Below are positions 17,623 to 25,969 of a stretch of 64,000 bases of DNA, piece by piece (within the stretch, counting starts at the first letter, position 1; every line of letters begins with the position of its first letter). A program made the position numbers and the translations under genes. Location: NCBI RefSeq assembly GCF_000018045.1, contig NC_009792.1, positions 3,162,001 through 3,226,000 on the forward strand, read 5' to 3'. The notes under the pieces were generated by a model. The model was not told the origin of the DNA and ran no database searches. It saw nothing but the letters and a program-made list of their open reading frames with translations. This DNA comes from Citrobacter koseri ATCC BAA-895. GTDB lineage: Bacteria > Pseudomonadota > Gammaproteobacteria > Enterobacterales > Enterobacteriaceae.

Positions 17623-18945
17623 CTATTCGGTAATACGACGATAGACTGTCGGTGTAATTTCAGGCGCTTTGTCGTCAAGGCTGATTGCCGCTTTGACGGC
17701 TTTCGCCGCTTCCTGCCAGCTGGCTTCGTCTTTGGCGTGGATAACAGCCAACGGACGCTGCCCGTCAACGCTGTCGCCCAGACGCGCCATGTCGGTAAAG
17801 CCGACGCTGTAATCAATGGTGTCCGACGCCTGGCGACGACCGCCGCCCATTGAGACCACCGCCATGCCCAACGCGCGAGTGTCCATCGCGGATACAAAAC
17901 CTTCAGTATCGGCATAGACAGCTTTGCTGAGCATCGCCGTCGGCAGGTATTTCGCGTAGTTTTCCACGAAATCGCTCGGCCCTTTCTGTGCCGCTACCAT
18001 GCGACCAAAGATTTCCGCCGCTTTGCCGTTATCCAGCACCGCCTGTAGTTTCACTCGCGCATCAGCGTCATCTTTCGCCAGTTTGCCGGAGATCAGCATC
18101 TCCACGCACAGCGCCATCGTGACGTCGAACAGACGCGGGTTGCGGTATTCACCGGTCAGGAACTGCACCGCTTCGCGCACTTCGACGGCGTTACCGGCGC
18201 TGGAGGCCAGCACCTGATTCATGTCGGTGAGCAGCGCAGTTGTGCGCACGCCCGCGCCGTTGGAAACGCCAACGATGGCTTCAGCCAGCGCGGCAGAGAG
18301 TTCGTAGGTCGGCATAAAGGCGCCGCTGCCCACTTTCACGTCCATCACCAGTGCATCCAGCCCTTCCGCCAGTTTTTTCGCGAGGATTGAAGCGGTGATC
18401 AGCGGGATGGAGTCCACCGTCGCGGTAATGTCGCGGGTGGCGTAAAAACGTTTATCCGCCGGTGCGAGCGAACTGGTCTGCCCAATAATCGCCACACCCA
18501 CGTCTTTAATGATTTCGCGGAAACGGTTGTCGTCCGGGAAAATATCAAATCCCGGGATTGCTTCCAGTTTATCGAGCGTACCGCCGGTATGACCGAGGCC
18601 GCGCCCGGAGATCATCGGAATGTAGCCGCCGCAGGCCGCCACCATAGGGCCAAGCATCAGCGAAGTCACATCACCCACGCCGCCGGTGGAGTGTTTGTCA
18701 ACAATGGGGCCGTTAAGGTTGAGACTCTTCCAGTCCAGAACGGTTCCTGAATCTCGCATCGCCATGGTCAGCGACACACGTTCAGGCATCGACATATCGT
18801 GGAAGAAAATGGTCATCGCCAGAGCGGCAATCTGCCCTTCAGAGATGGTGTTATCACGAATACCATTGATAAAGAAGCGGATCTCTTCGTCGCTTAACGG
18901 ATGACCATCACGTTTTTTACGAATAATTTCTTGTGCGAGAAACAC
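17623..18945 (-). CDS. deoA: Thymidine phosphorylase DeoA
   Basis: 440 residues from the GTG at 18945 (VFLAQEIIRKKRDG), matching the E. coli length; the mRNA has gggggt just upstream. The frame extends 17 codons further to an alternative start without family similarity. It phosphorolyses thymidine to thymine and deoxyribose-1-phosphate. The family signature SGRGLGHTGGTLDKLE and phosphate motif KHSTGGVGD are intact. Spacing to deoB is 52 bp. Confidence 0.96.
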   Translation of the reverse strand: MFLAQEIIRKKRDGHPLSDEEIRFFINGIRDNTISEGQIAALAMTIFFHDMSMPERVSLTMAMRDSGTVLDWKSLNLNGPIVDKHSTGGVGDVTSLMLGPMVAACGGYIPMISGRGLGHTGGTLDKLEAIPGFDIFPDDNRFREIIKDVGVAIIGQTSSLAPADKRFYATRDITATVDSIPLITASILAKKLAEGLDALVMDVKVGSGAFMPTYELSAALAEAIVGVSNGAGVRTTALLTDMNQVLASSAGNAVEVREAVQFLTGEYRNPRLFDVTMALCVEMLISGKLAKDDADARVKLQAVLDNGKAAEIFGRMVAAQKGPSDFVENYAKYLPTAMLSKAVYADTEGFVSAMDTRALGMAVVSMGGGRRQASDTIDYSVGFTDMARLGDSVDGQRPLAVIHAKDEASWQEAAKAVKAAISLDDKAPEITPTVYRRITE

Positions 18946-18980
18946 GGTAACCCCCAGGGGAAAAGAGTAGAAGGCCATTG

Positions 18981-19063
18981 TAGGCCGGGTAAGCAACGCG
19001 CCCCCCGGCAGTCGTATTGATGCCGGATGGCGGCTGCGCCTTATCCGGCCTACGTCACTACAA
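18981..19063. repeat. REP pair between deoC and deoA
   Basis: gtaggccgggtaagcaacgcgccccccggc and gccggatggcggctgcgcctta...cggcctac. Confidence 0.85.
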
Positions 19064-19080
19064 CTCCGGCAATATAAGGC

Positions 19081-19860
19081 TTAGTAGCTGCTTGCGCTCT
19101 TGCCGTCCCCGTGACCCAGCGCTTTCAGCAGGCTTGCCAGCAGGCTGGATGCGCCGAAACGGTAGTGACGGGAATCCGCCCAGTCAGCGCCAAACAGTTC
19201 GTCAGCAATGGCCAGGAACTGCTGTGCATCTTCAGCGGTACGCACGCCGCCAGCCGGTTTGAAACCAACGGTTTTGGAAACACCCATATCGCGGATCACT
19301 TCCATCATGATGCGTGCGCTTTCCGGCGTTGCGTTAACCGGGACTTTACCGGTAGAGGTTTTGATGAAATCCGCACCGGCTTTGATGGAAATTTCAGACG
19401 CTTTACGGATTAATGCTTCTTCTTTCAGTTCACCGGTTTCGATGATCACTTTCAGCAGCACGTTTGCCGCCGCACAGGCGTCTTTACAGGCTTTCACCAG
19501 ATCGAAGCCCACCTGCTCGTTACCGGCAATCAGCGCGCGGTACGGGAATACCACGTCAACTTCGTCCGCGCCGTACGCGATGGCTGCGCGGGTTTCTGCC
19601 AGCGCGATGTCGATGTCGTCATTACCGTGCGGGAAGTTGGTGACGGTCGCAATGCGGATATCCGGCGTGCCCTGCTCTTTCAGAGTCTTACGCGCAATCG
19701 GAATAAAACGCGGGTAGATGCAGATAGCGGCAGTATTCCCAACCGGGGTTTTCGCCTGATGACACAGCGCGATCACTTTTTCATTGGTGTCGTCGTCATT
19801 CAGGGTGGTCAGGTCCATCAGTTTCAGCGCACGCAGGCTGCTTGCGGTTAAATCAGTCAT
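19081..19860 (-). CDS. deoC: Deoxyribose-phosphate aldolase DeoC
   Basis: 259 residues from the ATG at 19860 (MTDLTASSLRALKLMDLTTL); an in-frame start six codons upstream is less likely because agga sits just before the chosen ATG. A class I aldolase splitting 2-deoxyribose-5-phosphate into acetaldehyde and glyceraldehyde-3-phosphate. The Schiff-base lysine is in FIKTSTGK and the second active-site lysine in VGFKPAGG. First gene of the deo operon, with DeoR and CRP-type sites upstream. Confidence 0.97.
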   Translation of the reverse strand: MTDLTASSLRALKLMDLTTLNDDDTNEKVIALCHQAKTPVGNTAAICIYPRFIPIARKTLKEQGTPDIRIATVTNFPHGNDDIDIALAETRAAIAYGADEVDVVFPYRALIAGNEQVGFDLVKACKDACAAANVLLKVIIETGELKEEALIRKASEISIKAGADFIKTSTGKVPVNATPESARIMMEVIRDMGVSKTVGFKPAGGVRTAEDAQQFLAIADELFGADWADSRHYRFGASSLLASLLKALGHGDGKSASSY

Positions 19861-19907
19861 TACATTCTCCTGGCTCATCGCCGGTATAAAATTTCACCTT
19901 GCGAGTT

Positions 19908-19923
19908 TGTTAGTATTCTAACA
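19908..19923. promoter_or_regulatory. DeoR operator O2 at deoP2
   Basis: TGTTAGTATTCTAACA, one mismatch from the DeoR consensus TGTTAGAATTCTAACA, 48 bp upstream of deoC. It is one of three such sites (see 20510 and 20789). Confidence 0.88.
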
Positions 19924-19935
19924 TCCGCTCGCCAT

Positions 19936-20012
19936 TACACTTCGATATACATCACAGTTAATGAAAACTACGTACAAATTTGCATTACTGTAACGAGATC
20001 CACTTCAAATAA
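19936..20012 (-). promoter_or_regulatory. deoP2 upstream activating region (CRP/CytR)
   Basis: On the minus strand, tgtgatgtatatcgaagtg (ending near 19938) closely resembles the E. coli deoP2 CRP-1 site, and ttatttgaagtggatctcg resembles the CRP-2 region. In E. coli CytR binds between the two CRP sites. The region also holds the divergent yjjI leader. Confidence 0.65.
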
Positions 20013-20123
20013 ATGACCTTTCCCGGCCTCGCGAGTGGGCAACAGGCGCATCCTGATCAAAAGCCATCATCACGCAACTTCCTACAATGGCGCTTAACCT
20101 TCGGCACAAAAAAGGAAACGAAG

Positions 20124-21710
20124 ATGCCCACTTCATGCGAAACCGCGCTGCAACATCGTTGCCAGCAAATTGTGACCAGTCCGGTGCTCAGCCCCGAACA
20201 AAAACGTCATTTTCTGGCGCTGGAAGCTGAGAACGCGTTGCCTTATCCGGCCTTGCCCGCAGAGGCTCGCCAGGCGCTGGACGACGGGGTTATCTGCGAT
20301 ATGTTCGAAGGTCATGCCCCGTTCAAACCTCGTTATGTTTTGCCCGATTACGCCCGTTTTCTGGCGAATGGCTCACAGTGGCTGGAACTGGAAGGCGCAA
20401 AAGATCTGGATGACGCGCTATCTTTGCTGACCATCCTCTACCATCACGTTCCTTCCGTAACATCGATGCCGGTCTATCTGGGGCAATTGGATGCGCTGTT
20501 GCAGCCGTATGTTAAAATTCTAACACAAGACGAGATCGATATTCGAATAAAACGTTTCTGGCGCTATCTCGACAGAACGCTGCCGGACGCCTTTATGCAT
20601 GCCAATATTGGCCCGGCCGACACGCCTGTCACCCGCGCTATTTTACGTGCCGATGCTGAGTTAAAGCAGGTTTCACCTAACCTGACGTTTATCTATGATC
20701 CCGATATCACACCGGATGATTTACTGCTTGATGTCGCTAAAAACATTTGTGAATGCAGCAAACCTCATATTTCTAATGGCCCGGTAAATGATAAAATTTT
20801 CACAAAAGGTCAATATGGCGTCGTCAGTTGTTACAACTCTCTGCCGCTTGCGGGCGGCGGCAGCACGCTGGTCAGGATCAATCTGAAAGCCGTTGCAGAG
20901 CGCAGCACCTCTGTCGATGACTTCTTTACGCGCACGCTACCGCACTACTGCCAGCAGCAAATCGCCATCATTGATGCCCGATGTGACTTCCTCTATGAAC
21001 AATCACATTTCTTTGAGAATAGCTTCCTGGTGCAGGAAGGGTTGCTTGATCCCGGACGTTTTGTACCGATGTTTGGGATGTATGGCCTGGCCGAAGCGGT
21101 AAACCTGCTGTGTGAAAACGCGGGGATGAACGCGCGCTACGGGAAAGACGACGCAGCCAATGCGCTGGGCTATCGCATCAGCGCGCAGTTGGCCGATTTC
21201 GTCGCAAACACGCCTGTTAAGCATGGCTGGAAACAGCGGGCGATGCTGCATGCCCAGTCAGGCATCAGTTCCGATATCGGTACGACGCCGGGCGCGCGTT
21301 TACCGTACGGCGATGAACCCGATCCCATTACCCACCTGCAAACCGTCGCCCCCCATCATGCGCACTACCATGCCGGGATCAGCGACATCCTGACGCTGGA
21401 CGAAACCATCAAGCGGAATCCTCAGGCGCTGGTGCAGCTTTGTCTGGGCGCGTTCAAGGCCGGCATGCGTGAATTTACCGCCAACGTCAGCGGCAACGAT
21501 CTGGTGCGCGTTACCGGGTATATGGTGCGCCTGTCGGATCTGGAAAAATATCGCGCCGAAGGATCGCGAACAAACACCACCTGGCTGGGGGAAGAAGCCG
21601 CGCGCAATACGCGCATTCTGGAACGACAAGCACGCGTAATAAGTCATGAACAGCAGATGCGCTTCCTAACGCAAAATCATTCGAGAGGCATCGAGGCGGC
21701 AAGCGAATGA
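20124..21710 (+). CDS. yjjI: YjjI, glycyl-radical-type protein of unknown function
   Basis: 528 residues from the ATG at 20124 with aaagga upstream; the frame is open 37 codons further but without family similarity. The C-terminal RVTGYMV motif, glycine near residue 465, is the glycyl-radical signature, and Cys236 in VVSCYNSLPLAGG is a candidate thiyl residue. The adjacent yjjW encodes a matching activase. The substrate is unknown; divergence from deo genes hints at nucleoside or deoxyribose metabolism, which is inference only. About 12 C-terminal residues beyond the E. coli end (TQNHSRGIEAASE) come from a palindromic repeat. The coding sequence also carries two DeoR operators. Confidence 0.92.
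   Translation: MPTSCETALQHRCQQIVTSPVLSPEQKRHFLALEAENALPYPALPAEARQALDDGVICDMFEGHAPFKPRYVLPDYARFLANGSQWLELEGAKDLDDALSLLTILYHHVPSVTSMPVYLGQLDALLQPYVKILTQDEIDIRIKRFWRYLDRTLPDAFMHANIGPADTPVTRAILRADAELKQVSPNLTFIYDPDITPDDLLLDVAKNICECSKPHISNGPVNDKIFTKGQYGVVSCYNSLPLAGGGSTLVRINLKAVAERSTSVDDFFTRTLPHYCQQQIAIIDARCDFLYEQSHFFENSFLVQEGLLDPGRFVPMFGMYGLAEAVNLLCENAGMNARYGKDDAANALGYRISAQLADFVANTPVKHGWKQRAMLHAQSGISSDIGTTPGARLPYGDEPDPITHLQTVAPHHAHYHAGISDILTLDETIKRNPQALVQLCLGAFKAGMREFTANVSGNDLVRVTGYMVRLSDLEKYRAEGSRTNTTWLGEEAARNTRILERQARVISHEQQMRFLTQNHSRGIEAASE
20510..20525. promoter_or_regulatory. DeoR operator O1 (deoP1), inside yjjI
   Basis: TGTTAAAATTCTAACA, one mismatch to the DeoR consensus. It lies 602 bp from the deoC-proximal operator, close to the roughly 600 bp O1-O2 distance described for E. 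coli. Confidence 0.85.
20789..20804. promoter_or_regulatory. Putative auxiliary DeoR operator OE, inside yjjI
   Basis: TGATAAAATTTTCACA, 12 of 16 matches to the DeoR consensus, exactly 279 bp beyond O1. This is the region where the weak third operator OE is described in E. coli. Confidence 0.6.
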
Positions 21711-21780
21711 ATCCCCAGTCACGTACACGTAGTACGTGACTGGGGTGAATAAGTGCAGCCAACAAAGAGGCAGTTCGAAG
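21680..21780. repeat. Dispersed palindromic element with perfect 14-bp hairpin, between yjjI and yjjW
   Basis: A core hairpin CCCCAGTCACGTAC (21713-21726), loop acgta, GTACGTGACTGGGG (21732-21745) is flanked by imperfect inverted arms (ttcgagaggc...aagcgaatgaat and tgaataagtgcagcc...cagttcgaa). I remember similar modules (a cggcaagcgagtgaat arm, a CCCCAG...CTGGGG core, a gagtgcagccaac arm) scattered between genes in enterobacteria. It encodes the YjjI C-terminus and supplies gaagg before the yjjW ATG. Confidence 0.75.
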
Positions 21781-21781
21781 G

Positions 21782-22636
21782 ATGAAGTGTTTAGTCAGTA
21801 AAATCATACCGTTCTCCTGCGTGGACGGCCCCGGCAGTCGTCTGGCTCTGTTCTTACAAGGGTGCAATCTGCGCTGTAAGAATTGCCATAATCCGTGGAC
21901 GATCGGGCGCTGCAACGACTGCGGTGAGTGCGTTCCCCAGTGCCCTCATCAGGCGCTGGGCTTCAGCGCGGGGAAAGTGGTGTGGCAGGCTGACGTCTGC
22001 GAGCAGTGCGATACCTGTTTGCGGGTGTGCCCGCAGCAGGCCACGCCGATGGCGCAGACGATGAGCGTCGATGAAGTGCTGGGCCATATCCGTAAGGCAT
22101 CGCCATTTATTGAAGGCATCACCGTCAGCGGGGGCGAAGCCACCACTCAGTTACCGTTTATTTGCGCGCTGTTTGCCGCGATCAAGGCCGATCCGCAGCT
22201 GTGTACGCTGACGTGTCTGGTCGACAGCAACGGTCTGTTGAGCGAAACCGGCTGGCAGAAACTGCTGCCCGTTTGTGATGGCGCGATGCTCGATCTAAAA
22301 GCCTGGGATAGCGCCTGCCATCAGCGTCTTACCGGGCGGGATAACGCGCAGATCAAGCACAGCATCAGGATATTGGCAGAGCATGGCAAGCTGGCCGAGC
22401 TACGGCTGCTGGTGATTCCTGGTCAGGTGGATTACCTGCAACAGATAGCGCCGCTGGCCGCGTTTATCTCCCGTCTGGGCGATATTCCCGTCCGGTTAAA
22501 CGCTTTCCATGCACATGGGGTGTATGGCGAAGCAAAAACGTGGCCGGGCGCAACGCCTGACGACGTGCAACAGCTGGCAAACGCATTATGGGCGCACGGG
22601 GTGCATAACCTGATTTTCCCAGCTTTATATTTGTGA
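21782..22636 (+). CDS. yjjW: YjjW, glycyl-radical enzyme activase
   Basis: 284 residues. A radical-SAM enzyme expected to install the glycyl radical on YjjI. The SAM [4Fe-4S] motif is GCNLRCKNC with C28, C32 and C35. Two inserted ferredoxin-type clusters follow: C44, C47, C50, C54 and C73, C76, C79, C83. This two-cluster insert is typical of activases other than PflA. The ATG at 21782 has gaagg just upstream, formed by the end of the palindromic element. The pair with yjjI strongly supports its partner assignment. Confidence 0.94.
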   Translation: MKCLVSKIIPFSCVDGPGSRLALFLQGCNLRCKNCHNPWTIGRCNDCGECVPQCPHQALGFSAGKVVWQADVCEQCDTCLRVCPQQATPMAQTMSVDEVLGHIRKASPFIEGITVSGGEATTQLPFICALFAAIKADPQLCTLTCLVDSNGLLSETGWQKLLPVCDGAMLDLKAWDSACHQRLTGRDNAQIKHSIRILAEHGKLAELRLLVIPGQVDYLQQIAPLAAFISRLGDIPVRLNAFHAHGVYGEAKTWPGATPDDVQQLANALWAHGVHNLIFPALYL

Positions 22637-22642
22637 ATCGCC

Positions 22643-22760
22643 GGATGGCGGCTGCGCCTTATCCGGCCTACAAATGATGTCGACCCGTTGGCCGCCTTAT
22701 CCGGCCCACAAATGATGTCGGCCCGTAGGCCGGATAAGACGCTTTTGCGTCGCATCCGGC
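22643..22760. repeat. BIME cluster between yjjW and yjjV
   Basis: A REP (gccggatggcggctgcgcctta), a degenerate tail copy (gccgccttatccggcc) and an inverted REP (gtaggccggataagacgcttttgcgtcgcatccggc). Confidence 0.85.
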
Positions 22761-22762
22761 AA

Positions 22763-23539
22763 TCAGAGACGAAATAGCGCCGTCGTATTGCGATACAGCG
22801 TTTCGGCTATCACCTCAGAGGGTTCATCTCGTAGCGCGCACAGCTTGCTGAATACCCGTGCCGCCTGTTCCGGGCGGTTTGGCTGCCCCTGAAAACCATT
22901 TAGCGGCATATCCGGCGCGTCGGTCTCCAGCAGCAATGCATCCAGCGGCAGTTGCGCCATCACATCACGCGTTTTACTGGCGCGCGGATAAGTAATCGTG
23001 CCGCCAACGCCAATTTTGTAGCCTAACTGAACAAAGCGTTCCGCCTGTTGCAGACTGCCGGAAAAACCGTGTACCACCCCGGTTCGCGCCAGGGCGTGGC
23101 GTTTGAGATGCATTGCCAGCTTGTCATGGGTGCGACGCGAGTGAAGGATCACCGGCAGATCGTAGCGTTTCGCCAGTTTAAGCTGCGCCTCCAGGAGCCG
23201 TTCTTGCTCATCAAACTGAGGATTATCGCGGTAAAGATCCAGCCCGATCTCCCCTACCGCCACGACTTTCTGCGGGCGTTGATCCAGCGCCTGTTGCAGG
23301 CGATCCAGACTGTCATCTGCGTGCTGCTCAATAAACACAGGGTGCAGCCCCAGCGCCGCAAACAGCGACGGGAAGCGTTCCGCCAGCGCCAGCACGCGTG
23401 AAAAACAGGCCGCAGCCGTCGCCGGAACAATGATTTTGCCAACCCCCGCATCAGCGGCACGCTGGATGCTGGCCGCTTCATCACCGGTGAAAGGCGGAAA
23501 ATCAAAATGACAATGCGTGTCGATAAATCGGCAACTCAC
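22763..23539 (-). CDS. yjjV: YjjV, TatD-family metal-dependent hydrolase/DNase
   Basis: 258 residues, about E. coli length. TIM-barrel amidohydrolase of the TatD family. Metal ligands are visible in DTHCHFDF near residue 9, the EIGLD motif, and LLETDAPDM near the C-terminal part. Family members act as 3'-5' exonucleases or deoxyribonucleases; the physiological substrate of YjjV is not certain. The start overlaps the end of yjjU by 4 bp, so the two are translationally coupled. Confidence 0.92.
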   Translation of the reverse strand: MSCRFIDTHCHFDFPPFTGDEAASIQRAADAGVGKIIVPATAAACFSRVLALAERFPSLFAALGLHPVFIEQHADDSLDRLQQALDQRPQKVVAVGEIGLDLYRDNPQFDEQERLLEAQLKLAKRYDLPVILHSRRTHDKLAMHLKRHALARTGVVHGFSGSLQQAERFVQLGYKIGVGGTITYPRASKTRDVMAQLPLDALLLETDAPDMPLNGFQGQPNRPEQAARVFSKLCALRDEPSEVIAETLYRNTTALFRL

Positions 23540-24609
23540 GCCAGATCCTCATTATTGAAGGTAGTGTCGTTGGCCTGCGCCGCGCCGCTGACCGTTGCTA
23601 CGTGCATATCGTTGGCCACCGCCGCCGGAGGCACCACCACCGGGCCAGGAATGACAATCTTCGGCGTGTGGCGGGAGAGCGGCGGTTTCTCCGTCAGCAG
23701 TTTCCCCACCGTCGCCAGAAAATAGCGCCCGCACAGACGTCCGATTTTGTAATCTTCGCGCAGCGCAGGAAGACGGCTGCCCAACGCCATGCTTTGCAGC
23801 GGTTTCGGCGGGTAGATTTCAATGATACGCAGCTTACCCGGCGGCTTCTCAATAAAACGCTGAATGGCGCTATAGCTGGTTTCGTGGTGCTGTACCAGAT
23901 TCACCAGCGGCTGCAAACTGCTCTCCCCCAGCCAGCGCTCCATGCGCTTAAACCACTGCGGCGTATAGTACATTTGCGAAGGCACCGTGCGGATCACCAC
24001 AATCGTTTTCGCGCCACGCTTTGCCGCCTCCTGTACCGGGATCGCATCGCTGATCCCGCCGTCCAGATAATTGATGCCATCCAGCGCCACGCCTGTACGG
24101 TAGAACCCTGGAATCGCGCTGGTCGCACGAATAATATCGAGCCAGTTTTGCTTCGTTGGCGAGAAATAGTTCGCCGTGTAGTCATCCCCACGACAGGCGC
24201 ACATATAGAAGGATTTTCCGCTATCGAACAGACGCGCGGCGGTGTCCATCGCCAGCGGCATCTGCCCGGATGTCGCGTCCACCAGCCAGTCGAGATCGAT
24301 CAGGTTCCCCCCGCGAACAAAACGCACCGGATCGAAGAACTCCCGCTTCGTGGTGTAACGCATAATAACTTTGCGCCCATAGCCGGGCTGGTTACAGAGA
24401 TAGGCAGAAAGGTTTTGCGCCCCGGCAGAGGTGCCGAGGTAGAGGTCGAACGGATTGAACTGCGCGCGCATAAACTCATCCAGCACGCCAGCGGTAAAGA
24501 TTCCCCGCTGCCCTCCGCCCTCGCACACCAGAGCCATTCGGCCTGGTCGGAACGCGTTTAATGATAATGGCGCAATATTGCCGAGCGTCACGGGTATTCG
24601 CTGCCCCAC
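23536..24609 (-). CDS. yjjU: YjjU, patatin-like phospholipase
   Basis: I place the start at the GTG at 24609 (VGQRIPVTLGNIAPL), giving 357 residues as in E. coli; an ATG at 24645 would add 12 residues. Patatin fold: oxyanion loop EGGGQRG at about 30-36, nucleophile serine in GTSAG (residues 59-63, Ser61), and the catalytic Asp in DGGISD. Probably a cytoplasmic lipid acyl hydrolase; the substrate is not known. It is upstream of and overlaps yjjV. Confidence 0.88.
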   Translation of the reverse strand: MGQRIPVTLGNIAPLSLNAFRPGRMALVCEGGGQRGIFTAGVLDEFMRAQFNPFDLYLGTSAGAQNLSAYLCNQPGYGRKVIMRYTTKREFFDPVRFVRGGNLIDLDWLVDATSGQMPLAMDTAARLFDSGKSFYMCACRGDDYTANYFSPTKQNWLDIIRATSAIPGFYRTGVALDGINYLDGGISDAIPVQEAAKRGAKTIVVIRTVPSQMYYTPQWFKRMERWLGESSLQPLVNLVQHHETSYSAIQRFIEKPPGKLRIIEIYPPKPLQSMALGSRLPALREDYKIGRLCGRYFLATVGKLLTEKPPLSRHTPKIVIPGPVVVPPAAVANDMHVATVSGAAQANDTTFNNEDLA

Positions 24610-24678
24610 CTCTGCCTGCCTGTGTTTTATTTTATAGAATGACAAAGTAACGCAAATTCGCGATAGCTAAAACCGTAA

Positions 24679-24701
24679 AAGCCAGTCCGATGGACTGGCT
24701 T
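24679..24701 (-). terminator. Terminator after ytjA
   Basis: GCCAGTCC-gat-GGACTGGC with flanking A/T pairs. On the minus strand it is followed by TTTTAC, and it lies about 30 bp beyond the ytjA stop. Confidence 0.75.
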
Positions 24702-24732
24702 AGCATGAATCATGGGTATTACGGGTGACGTG

Positions 24733-24894
24733 CTAGGGTCGTTTACGGCCCATAAACAGGCTGATCAGGAACAGGACAATCCCGACGACGAAGACAATTT
24801 TCGCTGCGCTAGCCGCGGTGCCTGCCAGTCCACCAAAACCCAGAGCGGCGGCAATTAACGCGATAACCAGAAATATAATGCCCCAACGAAACAT
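24733..24894 (-). CDS. ytjA: YtjA, small two-helix membrane protein (DUF1328)
   Basis: 53 residues from the ATG at 24894 ([20 protein letters not shown]), the length of E. coli YtjA. Two hydrophobic segments (about 4-22 and 30-46) are separated by [10 protein letters not shown], ending in GRKRP. The function is unknown; relatives are often stress-induced. The frame is open upstream but the extra residues are unlike the family. It is downstream of osmY on the same strand, suggesting joint stationary-phase expression. gagaag precedes the ATG. Confidence 0.9.
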
Positions 24895-25022
24895 AAGCTT
24901 CTCCTTTACCATAGTTAATGTCGACCGCTTGATATGAGCGTTCAGGTTGCTCATTCGCGATATTTTTAGTGTGGTGTACATTGCGCCTCCCGACAAACGT
25001 CGGGAGGGCGAATTAAGACGAA

Positions 25023-25640
25023 TTACTGAGTTTTCAGGTCATTTTTGACGCTTTTCACACCATCAACCGCTTTTGCGATACTTTCAGCACGGTCGATTTG
25101 CGCCTGAGAATCTACGGTTCCTGAGAGCTGCACCACGCCGTCGGTGGTTTCGACTTTCACTTTGCGGGAAGGCACGATGTCATCCGCCAACAGTTTCGCT
25201 TTGATCTCGCTGGTAGTGGCCGTATCCCCGGCATAGCCTTTCATCGTGCCGGACTTGCTGTCGCGAACATGCAGTTTGTCGCTGACGGAGGTCACACCCT
25301 CAACGCCTTCCGCCACTTTCACGGCTTCTTCAGCCTGAGCCTGGCTTTCAACAAAGCCGCTTAATATCACCACTTTGTTATCGGTTTTGACCGAGATATC
25401 GGTGCTCTTAATACTTTCATGATCCACCAACGCCGCTTTCACTTTTGCGGTGATGGCGCTGTCATCCATGAAGTTACCGACTTTATTCATAGAGCTATCG
25501 ACTTTCTGTCCCGCGCTTTCTGCGCTGGACTGTGCCTTATCCAGCGTAGAGGTTTCCGCAAATGCAGAACCGGTCGCGACAGCGGAGGTCAACATTACGG
25601 CCAGGAGAGTTTTAGAAATCTTCAGTCTTGTCGTCGTCAT
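25023..25640 (-). CDS. osmY: OsmY, periplasmic BON-domain protein
   Basis: 205 residues (E. coli about 201). Signal peptide ending GSAFA at about residue 28, then two BON domains (about 55-120 and 135-203; [15 protein letters not shown] and [13 protein letters not shown]). OsmY is a periplasmic chaperone-like protein induced by hyperosmolarity and RpoS. aggaatg precedes the ATG. The last residues DLKTQ resemble the family's lysine-rich end. Confidence 0.95.
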
Positions 25641-25969
25641 CGATTCATTCCTGTATGGATGGCAGCCGTCACAATCAACATACTTATGCAGAATCGCGGC
25701 GCTAATCCCATCTTTATTCAGTTATTAATATCGCAGACAAGATAAATGACGGCCTTAACAACCAGTATTCACGCATTGAACAGTGTTAAAAGTCGTCATT
25801 TATGTCATCACTTTGTTAAATATAGATCACAATCGCAAAATCGCTTGCTGATACGCTTAAAAAACAAGCAACCATAAGAAAAACTGAGGGATTTAAGAAC
25901 ATTCCGCAAGCGGTTAAAAAGGCAGGGAAAGTAACAGGGCGCGCCGGATGACACGCCCTGGAGGGACAA
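25641..25969. promoter_or_regulatory. Gap between prfC and osmY: osmY promoter region and prfC terminator
   Basis: 329 bp with no gene. The part near osmY should hold its RpoS-dependent promoter, but I cannot place a -10 element with confidence. The middle is AT-rich. A hairpin CAGGGCG (25935-25941) / CGCCCTG (25954-25960) just after the prfC stop probably ends that message. Confidence 0.55.
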
